Assembly (NCBI GenBank): GCA_900557285.1
Contig: USSJ01000008.1
Location: 1-13,060 of the forward strand
Length of the DNA: 13,060 nt
Direction of reading: 5' to 3'
DNA from: an uncultured Clostridia bacterium
Lineage (GTDB): Bacteria > Bacillota > Clostridia > Christensenellales > Borkfalkiaceae
The notes under the pieces are model-generated. The model worked only from the letters and a program-made list of their open reading frames with translations, was not told where the DNA came from and ran no database searches. Made by a program: the position numbers and the translations under genes. This document shows, piece after piece, positions 7,152 to 13,060 of the stretch (position 1 is the first letter of the stretch; every line of letters starts with the position of its first letter).

Positions 7152-8047
7152 ATACCGCGAAGAATTTTCAGAAAAAGAAGAGCTTGTTTGCGGTCATAAA
7201 GGGCAACAGGTCGCCGAGCGAATTTGTTCTGCACTGTTTTGTGTTCGTACTTTTTTCCGTATTCGCGTTCTCCTACGTTTATGTGTTGGTATGGGCATTT
7301 TTATCCGGGTTAAAGACACATTCGCAAGTAGTGCTGACGCCGTTTTCCTGGCCGGAAACGCCGTATTTCGGACATTATATCGAAGTATTGAGCTTTTTGG
7401 AAGTGGACGGCAACGGATTTTTCATGATGTTGTTCAACAGTATCTGGTTTTCATGTCTGGGCCCTGCGGTGAGTATTTTTACGACATCGATGTTCGCATA
7501 TGTATCCAGCAAATACCGTTTTCCGTTCAGCAGATTTTTTTATCCTCTTTCGCTGATCGTGATAACGCTGCCCATATACGGCTCCTCGGGGATGTCGTAT
7601 AAGCTGTATTACAGTCTGGGGCTGACCAATTCCTATCTGTATCCGCTGTTGAGCATAGGCACGTTCGGGACGAACTTTCTGTTTTTCTATGCGTATTACG
7701 AGGGGATTTCCAATACGTACATGGAAGCCGCCAAAATGGACGGAGCCAACAATTATGTGATATTTTTCCGCATCATTCTGCCGCTTGCGATGCCGATCAT
7801 GGGAGCGCTGTATGTCACGGCGTGGATCGGTTCGTGGAACGGTTATGAAACGCCGTTGGTTTACTATCCGGAAATTCCGACGCTGAGCGTCGCGATCTTC
7901 ACGATAGAAAAGGATATGCAGTATTATGTCAGGATGGATTTGCTGTTTGCGGCTTGCGTATACCTGACTCTGCCCCCGCTGATCATTTTTTCCTGTTTCA
8001 GCCGGGTGATCCTGAGCAATGTTTCTTTCGGCGGCATAAAAGAATAA
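7148..8047 (+). CDS. Carbohydrate ABC transporter permease, second subunit (MalG/AraQ-like)
   Basis: This 299-residue membrane protein is the partner of the upstream permease. TTG is used as start and overlaps the upstream TGA. A lysine-rich N-terminus leads into membrane segment 1 (about 27-52), then the usual extracytoplasmic loop with P-F-S-W-P and further segments near 95-118, 130-145, 162-182, 210-230 and 264-285. The EAA loop reads MEAAKMDGA (192-200) and runs to the proline-rich LPLAMP. This is the canonical coupling site for the ATPase. Length and order fit the MalG-type subunit of the carbohydrate-uptake type 1 family. Gene order (two permeases, then binding protein) is common in Bacillota sugar loci. 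The transported sugar cannot be inferred from permease sequence. Confidence 0.92.
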   Translation: MNTAKNFQKKKSLFAVIKGNRSPSEFVLHCFVFVLFSVFAFSYVYVLVWAFLSGLKTHSQVVLTPFSWPETPYFGHYIEVLSFLEVDGNGFFMMLFNSIWFSCLGPAVSIFTTSMFAYVSSKYRFPFSRFFYPLSLIVITLPIYGSSGMSYKLYYSLGLTNSYLYPLLSIGTFGTNFLFFYAYYEGISNTYMEAAKMDGANNYVIFFRIILPLAMPIMGALYVTAWIGSWNGYETPLVYYPEIPTLSVAIFTIEKDMQYYVRMDLLFAACVYLTLPPLIIFSCFSRVILSNVSFGGIKE

Positions 8048-8067
8048 ATAATATCGAGGGGTGTTTT

Positions 8068-9576
8068 ATGAAACAAATCAAGACGGTCATTGTACTGCTG
8101 TTATCGGTCTGCATGTTGTTCGCGACGGGATTGGCGGGATGCAGCAGCAAGCCCGATTCCGCTACGGACGTGGAGATCGTGTACTGGCGTTCCGGTCTGG
8201 GAGACGAGTGGATAACCGAGATGGTCAAAGCATTTAATGAAAGTCAGAGCGAATACGTTGCGCATCTGACGACCACGCCCGACGGCGAACGTTTTCCCAA
8301 TGAAATAGCGCGCGGGGCAAAATACAATTCGGTCGACCTTTATCTTACGGGCTGTTCCAATTTCTATGATTTTGTGGAGTATCTGGAACCGATCAACGAC
8401 GTACTCGAATCCACGATACCGGGGGAGAGCCGCACGATCGGCGACAAGCTGGACAAGACGTTTATGGAAAATTATGACGGCACGTATTATGCCATCACGT
8501 ACGGCGGCGGCTGGGAAGGTATCGTTTGCAATGCGGCGTTTGTACCGCAGGATACCGTCATCAACACCACCGACGAGCTGGAGGCAGTCGTGATCGAGCT
8601 GGACGCGCAGGACATTGTTCCGTTCATTCATTATCAGAATTCTTTCGGCGGATACTGGAACCGTGTTTATACCATCTGGCAGGCGCAGTACGACGGATAC
8701 GATTATTATTTAAACAATTTTCTCACGCTGACCGATGAAAACGGGAAATCTCCTTCGAAAGAGATCCTGATGCGTGAAGACGGCAGGCGGAAGGTGCTGG
8801 ATGTACTCGAATCCATTGTTTCGCCCAATTATGTATTTTCCGGATCGAATTCCATTTCGTTCACCACCGCACAGACGCATTTTATCAACGGAGCGGCGGC
8901 GATGATGGTAAACGGGTCGTGGATGCAGAACGAAATGAAGACGACGGATTCGACCTATAAAGAATTCTATACGATCCGCCCGCCGATGATCAGCAGCATC
9001 GTGGAGACGTTTGAGGGTGCGGATAAAAACATGTCGGACAGCAAGCTGAGCTCGATCATAACCAAGATCGATGACGGCGTAGCGTATTCGGAAAGCGAGT
9101 ACGGCTGCACGGAACAGACGTATAACCGCATAGCGGAAGCGCGCAATCTGATGGGGGCGAAGTTTACCGATCACAAGATGGCGATCCCGAACTACGCGGT
9201 CGGCAAGGAAGGCGCGAAGGCGTTTATGCGCTTTTTCTGTTCGGACGAGATGATCGAATACTATACGGGCGAACTGCACATGATCCGTCCCATCGAGTAC
9301 AGCGACGGCCGCGAATACGATACGACGGGATGGAGCATGTTCGAACTTTCGCAGTTGGAATTCAGAAACAGTACGCCCGTTGTGGAATTTTATTATAAAG
9401 AAAGTCCGCTTTTCAAGTACGGCGGGGCATCGTACTATGCAAAAATCAATATTGTCAACAAGCTGAGCAACAGGGGTGAGGATTACTGGTCGGCGGTTAC
9501 GATCTGGACGAACATGATGAACACCTTTGACAAAAACTTTGACACGTATTGTATCAATGCGGGGATTGTGTTATGA
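8068..9576 (+). CDS. Sugar ABC transporter substrate-binding lipoprotein
   Basis: This 502-residue extracellular lipoprotein binds the sugar and delivers it to the two permeases. The N-terminus is a lipoprotein signal: KQIK, a hydrophobic stretch, then lipobox LAGC with Cys25 as the lipidated residue. The mature protein opens with VEIVYWRSG and has the features of family 1 solute-binding proteins, including the AAMMVNGSWMQNEM segment typical of the hinge region of MalE-like proteins. It is longer than MalE (about 400), as often seen for binding proteins of oligosaccharide systems in Clostridia. The start is ATG 8068 with GAGGGG at 8056-8061; the frame is open further upstream but without a signal sequence. 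Aromatic residues are frequent, as expected for sugar stacking, but the ligand is unknown. The stop overlaps the next start as ATGA. Confidence 0.92.
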   Translation: MKQIKTVIVLLLSVCMLFATGLAGCSSKPDSATDVEIVYWRSGLGDEWITEMVKAFNESQSEYVAHLTTTPDGERFPNEIARGAKYNSVDLYLTGCSNFYDFVEYLEPINDVLESTIPGESRTIGDKLDKTFMENYDGTYYAITYGGGWEGIVCNAAFVPQDTVINTTDELEAVVIELDAQDIVPFIHYQNSFGGYWNRVYTIWQAQYDGYDYYLNNFLTLTDENGKSPSKEILMREDGRRKVLDVLESIVSPNYVFSGSNSISFTTAQTHFINGAAAMMVNGSWMQNEMKTTDSTYKEFYTIRPPMISSIVETFEGADKNMSDSKLSSIITKIDDGVAYSESEYGCTEQTYNRIAEARNLMGAKFTDHKMAIPNYAVGKEGAKAFMRFFCSDEMIEYYTGELHMIRPIEYSDGREYDTTGWSMFELSQLEFRNSTPVVEFYYKESPLFKYGGASYYAKINIVNKLSNRGEDYWSAVTIWTNMMNTFDKNFDTYCINAGIVL

Positions 9577-11243
9577 AAAACAGATTTTTCAGGATCATGA
9601 TTGTATTTGTTGCGGTGATGCTGTCCTTTGCGACGGTTTCCGTGACAATGGCATATGCGGGAATGTCGGATGTGACCGTCGCGTCCGACAGCACGTTTGC
9701 GGGGGAGATCGGAAAGGCGAACTGGTACTATACGGACGGAGTATACGGGGAATCGGACTCGATCGTATTCGGGTCGGAATCCAATGAGGACAGCCGTATT
9801 CTTTCCAGGATCAAGGTGGATGATGTGGGGCAATACGGCAGAGAAAAGGCGCTGGAAGCGACGATCGTCCTGAAAATATCCTCGCTCGGCACGGGCGAGC
9901 GGTTCATGATCGGTTTCGGAATGCGGTCTGCGGCGGCGAAACTCGGCTGTGCGTCCTCGACTACCGTATATTTCACCAATTCGGACAGCGGGCTGCAGTG
10001 CGGGGTATTCAAGACAGACGAATCGGAGAAAGAGATTGTCATTTCCGAGGCGAAAGCGTTCAGCGGCAATGCGGCGGGCAGCGATATCGCCTTAAATGTA
10101 GTGATCAAATCGGATGGCGGCATAAACGTGACCGCAAACAATACCGTGATCTGTGACGAAGCGTCGGCGGGAGCCTATTTTGTAGGGTATTTCGGGATGG
10201 GACAGAGTGCGCAGAGCCTTGTGAAGATCACGAGCTGTTCGGTGACCTCGGGCGCGTACGATACGCCCGTAACGCCGGAAGTGAGCGAGGCGGACTTTAC
10301 GAACGACGAATTCAACGCCAACGAATGGTACACGGTCATGTCGCCGAGCTGCTATGCGCCTTCGACGATGAACGTTTCCGGCGGCAGGCTTAATTTTGTC
10401 AACACGGGGCAGTCGTCCATATGTACCATGTATATGTATTCCAACTTTGAATTCACTTTCGATATGCCTTATCTGCTGAAGTCGACGGAATACAACAGTG
10501 CGGGAGATATCATCAAGCCGCATTCTAGTTGGTGGGGTATTTCGTTCGGGTGTCCTTCCTACGAGGGCTGGGCAGGCAACATGCTTACCAGTGCCCATGC
10601 CATCGGATTCCAGCCGAGCACGGGACACGATGCGACCGCAACGGGCGCGACGACGCACGTCGCGTATCAGATCAACGGGAAAACGACGGTTGCGGGAAAT
10701 GAGCTTGTCGGGAATTACAATCTCTGGGATCCGGCAAACGAAGGGAAGACGTACACTTTCAAACTTTCCGTGGTCGACGGAACGGTGGGGTTGTTTATAA
10801 AAACTACGACCGAAACGGATTGGTTTGAAATACTTTCGGCGGATATCGGATACACGCCGCTCGGATACGTGGGCATACTTGGCATGGGGCATACCGCGGA
10901 AGAGGGCAACAGCATGATCGCGAGCGGAGATCAGAAGAACATAACGGTTGCAAACTTTTCTCTGGATAATCTGCGCGTGGTGAACAAGGATCAGGATGCG
11001 CAGATCGAAGAGGTACCGTTCAAGAGCAACCGTATTGAAATCCCTTCCGATTTCAGCTATACCAATACCTGGAAGGACAGCGATCTGCTTGCGGAGAAGC
11101 TGGAAAGCGGTGAGATTCCGGAATCGAAGAGTGTTCGGTGGCCGTGGATCGCAGTGATCGGTGCGGCGGGCATCTGTGCTATTTCGGTCATTGCCGCCGT
11201 GGTGATTGTTCTGGGCAAGAAAGGGGAGAAGAAAAAGTCATGA
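9573..11243 (+). CDS. Secreted membrane-anchored protein with two concanavalin/LamG-like domains
   Basis: This 556-residue extracellular protein appears to carry two jelly-roll domains of the concanavalin A-like lectin/glucanase type. It has a signal peptide (about 1-29, hydrophobic 8-25, probable cut after AYA). Domain 1 (about 37-228) and domain 2 (about 240-472) share a layout: an N-terminal ANWYY or ANEWYT strand, a mid-domain I-G-F-G or I-S-F-G strand, a late strand pair ending in G-Y-F-G-M-G or G-I-L-G-M-G, and a closing strand. Domain 2 also has TYTFKLSVVDGTVGLFI and FSLDNLRV, typical of LamG/DUF1080-like sheets. A linker leads to a membrane helix (about 524-547) with tail GKKGEKKKS and no LPXTG. 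No obvious catalytic carboxylate pair was seen, so glycan binding is more likely than cleavage. It is coupled by ATGA to both neighbours. The fold call rests on strand patterns only. Confidence 0.65.
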   Translation: MKNRFFRIMIVFVAVMLSFATVSVTMAYAGMSDVTVASDSTFAGEIGKANWYYTDGVYGESDSIVFGSESNEDSRILSRIKVDDVGQYGREKALEATIVLKISSLGTGERFMIGFGMRSAAAKLGCASSTTVYFTNSDSGLQCGVFKTDESEKEIVISEAKAFSGNAAGSDIALNVVIKSDGGINVTANNTVICDEASAGAYFVGYFGMGQSAQSLVKITSCSVTSGAYDTPVTPEVSEADFTNDEFNANEWYTVMSPSCYAPSTMNVSGGRLNFVNTGQSSICTMYMYSNFEFTFDMPYLLKSTEYNSAGDIIKPHSSWWGISFGCPSYEGWAGNMLTSAHAIGFQPSTGHDATATGATTHVAYQINGKTTVAGNELVGNYNLWDPANEGKTYTFKLSVVDGTVGLFIKTTTETDWFEILSADIGYTPLGYVGILGMGHTAEEGNSMIASGDQKNITVANFSLDNLRVVNKDQDAQIEEVPFKSNRIEIPSDFSYTNTWKDSDLLAEKLESGEIPESKSVRWPWIAVIGAAGICAISVIAAVVIVLGKKGEKKKS

Positions 11244-12682
11244 AAAAGAAAAAACTTCTGTGTATAGTACTGGCGGGGATCATGCTTGCGTTCGGATCGG
11301 CGTGCAGCGGAAAAGGGCTGTCGCGCATAGAAGAGGACAGTTATCAGGCGAGTACGGTCAGGGAAGAAAAAGAGGTATATGCCGTCAGCTACGACATCAT
11401 CGGCGGAAAGGATGCCATGCCCATCGGGGCGTTTTACGGGCCGTTCACGGCGTCGAGCAGCATCAACGGGCAGGCGTTTCCCGATTATGTCAGCGAAGAA
11501 TATTTCCGTCTGTTTGACGCGGCGGGGGTCAATCTTCTCGTTTATCCGGCGGAATATTACAATTCGAATCCGTCGTCCGTAACGAATGCGCTGGAACTTG
11601 CGGAACAATATAACATGGGTTATTTTGTGATGCACAGTTATTTCAATACGGTGATCAGCACCAAGCAGGTGGACATGGCGCAGCTTGCGTCCATTATCAA
11701 GCAGTTCACGTCTTACGCGTCGTTTGTTGGGATCCATACGGTAGACGAACCCACGACGGTAAAGTTTGAAGGGATGGGGGTGCTGAACGATGCTTTCTAT
11801 TCTCTGGGGGTAGACGGAATACATACCTATGCGAACCTATATCCCACGTATTATTGGCAGATCAATTATACGGGCGGCACCGAAGAGAACATCACATACG
11901 AGGAATATGTAGACAGGTATATCAACACGGTACATCCCCGGTTTCTCTCTTACGATCATTATGTTTTTGAATCGTATGACGGAAGTTACCGATCCAACGT
12001 CGATTATTATTTTCAGAATCTTTCTCTGATACGGCAGAAAGCGGAGCAATACCGAATCCCGTTCTGGGTATTTGTGCAAGCGGGCGGGCACTGGAACGAC
12101 AGTTCGCAGGAAATCCCGAAAATCGAGCATTTCCCGAACGAAGGTGAATTCATGTGGAATGTTTCCACGCAGCTTGCTTACGGGGCGAAAGGCATTCAGT
12201 ATTTCCCTCTTTTGCAGCCGAACAATTTTGCGATGGCGGAAAACGGGGAATGGGATTTCGGCAGGAACGGACTGATCGGGACGTTCGGGAATCTCAACCA
12301 GTGGTATTTCTATGCGCAGAAAGTGAATCAGCACATTGAAAGTGTGGACAATGTACTGATGAACGCGGCGAACGAAGGCGTGATCGCGTCGGGTGCGGCG
12401 AAAGCGGATATCGAAAGCCTGCCCGAATGCATTGCGAGCGGGAAGTATTACGAGCTGGAGAATGTCAGCGGAGACGCGCTAGTCGGGTGTTTCAATTATC
12501 ACGGAAAGACAGCGCTGTATGCAGTCAATTATTCCATGACGGACAAACAGACGATCCAACTTTCTTTTGACAAGAATTACGGGTATGAAGTCACGCAGCG
12601 CATGCAGACGGTCGAAGTTGCCGGCAACCAGATCCCGCTCACGCTGGAAGCGGGGGAAGGCGCGCTGATCGTCTTGAAGTGA
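11240..12682 (+). CDS. Lipoprotein with glycoside-hydrolase-like TIM barrel
   Basis: This 480-residue protein is probably a cell-surface glycoside hydrolase. A signal peptide with KKKK start and hydrophobic core ends at GSAC (Cys22), an imperfect lipobox because position -3 is Gly. A linker leads into the first barrel strand MPIGAFYGPF (60-69). Other barrel-like strands are VNLLVYP (97-103), GYFVMHSY (127-134), FVGIHTVDEP (162-171), FLSYDHY (235-241), PFWVFVQAGG (274-283) and AYGAKGIQYFP (313-323). Glu170 in D-E-P is the best candidate acid/base; the nucleophile could be Glu304 or another strand-end acid and is not certain. Residues about 370-480 look like a C-terminal beta-sandwich (ALYAVNY). 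It starts with ATG overlapping the previous stop as ATGA. The family was not recognised with certainty; a beta-galactosidase-like clan A enzyme is one option. Confidence 0.65.
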   Translation: MKKKKLLCIVLAGIMLAFGSACSGKGLSRIEEDSYQASTVREEKEVYAVSYDIIGGKDAMPIGAFYGPFTASSSINGQAFPDYVSEEYFRLFDAAGVNLLVYPAEYYNSNPSSVTNALELAEQYNMGYFVMHSYFNTVISTKQVDMAQLASIIKQFTSYASFVGIHTVDEPTTVKFEGMGVLNDAFYSLGVDGIHTYANLYPTYYWQINYTGGTEENITYEEYVDRYINTVHPRFLSYDHYVFESYDGSYRSNVDYYFQNLSLIRQKAEQYRIPFWVFVQAGGHWNDSSQEIPKIEHFPNEGEFMWNVSTQLAYGAKGIQYFPLLQPNNFAMAENGEWDFGRNGLIGTFGNLNQWYFYAQKVNQHIESVDNVLMNAANEGVIASGAAKADIESLPECIASGKYYELENVSGDALVGCFNYHGKTALYAVNYSMTDKQTIQLSFDKNYGYEVTQRMQTVEVAGNQIPLTLEAGEGALIVLK

Positions 12683-12683
12683 T

Positions 12684-12689
12684 AAGGAG
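12684..12689 (+). promoter_or_regulatory. Ribosome binding site deciding the TTG start of the last gene
   Basis: AAGGAG lies 9 bases before TTG 12699 and 1 base after the preceding stop codon. No ATG or GTG occurs between it and the conserved homology that begins at about 12735, so TTG is the best start. It shows the last frame is meant to be translated. Confidence 0.6.
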
Positions 12690-12698
12690 AAAGGAACG

Positions 12699-13060
12699 TT
12701 GTCTATCAGAAACAGAAAAGCAAAGAGCGCGGATGCCGTTTCTTTCGATATCATCGGCGGGGAAGATGTCATGCCTATCGGGGCGTTTTTAGGACCTTTT
12801 TCCCGCGATGATGCGGACAAAAAAGATTATCCCGAATTGAATATCACCGTTATCGACCCCTTGACGGCGACGATCGGGCAGGGCGAACTCGTCAAAGCGG
12901 CGGTGCGCCTGCGAGACGAGGGGAAGAGCGCGAAAGAGGCGGCCGATTACGTCAACGAAATGAAACACCATATCCAGCACGTGATCATCGCGAACGATCT
13001 GTATTATCTGAAACGCGGCGGCAGGGTCTCCGCGGCGGCGGCCGTCGCGGGCACGCTTTT
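12699..13060 (+). CDS. Chimeric frame: N-terminus of a hydrolase paralog joined to the DegV C-terminal half, 3' partial
   Basis: The frame opens with TTG and stays open to the window end (120 complete codons). Codons 13-34 (12735-12800) repeat the upstream lipoprotein hydrolase at its first barrel strand: DIIGGEDVMPIGAF matches its DIIGGKDAMPIGAF. No signal peptide precedes this. From about codon 48 (12840) the protein changes to an unmistakable DegV-family sequence: VIDPLTATIGQGELV, EGKSAKEAADYV, then DLYYLKRGGRVS followed by an alanine-rich helix. DegV proteins bind fatty acids (FakB-type) and are about 280 residues. This segment corresponds to roughly the second half, so the N-terminal EDD domain start is absent. 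The join falls near 12830-12842 with no frameshift. It may be a real deletion fusion, a broken gene, or an assembly join. Both parts favour GCG alanine codons. Confidence 0.75.
   Translation, partial: MSIRNRKAKSADAVSFDIIGGEDVMPIGAFLGPFSRDDADKKDYPELNITVIDPLTATIGQGELVKAAVRLRDEGKSAKEAADYVNEMKHHIQHVIIANDLYYLKRGGRVSAAAAVAGTL
12735..12800 (+). repeat. Paralogous repeat of the hydrolase N-terminal segment
   Basis: These 66 bp encode a segment matching the upstream hydrolase segment at 11381-11446; most residues are identical, while many third bases differ. This shows that a second, diverged hydrolase gene begins directly after the first one, 16 bp after its stop codon, before the sequence changes into DegV. 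Confidence 0.85.

Noticed and set aside
7954..8067. Upstream extension of the binding-protein gene
   Set aside because: It would bury the lipoprotein signal inside the protein and overlaps the permease; ATG 8068 has its own ribosome site. The extension 11138-11239 of the hydrolase is rejected on the same grounds.
1..13060. CRISPR array, tRNA/rRNA gene, insertion sequence
   Set aside because: No regularly spaced direct repeats, no tRNA-like or rRNA sequence and no transposase or terminal inverted repeats were seen in reading.

Overview
All genes in this window lie on the + strand and are tightly packed. Several overlap by 4 bp (GTGA, TTGA, ATGA), and non-ATG starts are common. GC is roughly 50% with a G-rich coding strand and a strong preference for GCG alanine codons. 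Gram-positive type lipoprotein and secretion signals, InlB/Flg_new-type repeats on a surface protein, and a sugar ABC importer without its own ATPase all fit an anaerobic member of the Clostridia (Bacillota), probably uncultured and gut-associated. The taxonomic call is inference from style; no rRNA or marker gene is present.

Region 1 (1-3288) is an intracellular sugar-processing operon: a SIS-domain protein (5' end cut by the window edge), a PfkB/ribokinase-like kinase, a short protein that looks like the C-terminal domain of a Gfo/Idh/MocA oxidoreductase without its NAD-binding half, and a full-length Gfo/Idh/MocA-type oxidoreductase. Region 2 (3289-3575) is a non-coding leader of 287 bp with a GC-rich hairpin; I see no convincing promoter or terminator in it. 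Region 3 (3576-6167) is one large secreted, C-terminally membrane-anchored protein with a duplicated N-terminal module and three InlB/Flg_new-like repeats. Region 4 (6219-9576) is a carbohydrate ABC importer: two permeases and a lipoprotein substrate-binding protein. Region 5 (9573-12682) encodes a membrane-anchored protein with two concanavalin/LamG-like domains, then a lipoprotein with a glycoside-hydrolase-like barrel. Region 6 (12699-13060) opens a second copy of the hydrolase, but after about 47 codons the reading frame passes directly into the C-terminal half of a DegV-family protein and runs off the window.

Taken together this reads as a glycan-uptake locus. Surface proteins would bind and cut a glycan, the ABC system would import the product, and the kinase, SIS protein and oxidoreductases would process it inside the cell. 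The substrate cannot be read from the sequence. The most unusual points are the hydrolase-DegV chimera at the right end (either a real fusion or an assembly join), the Rossmann-less oxidoreductase-like protein beside a complete one, and the surface protein built from two rounds of duplication.
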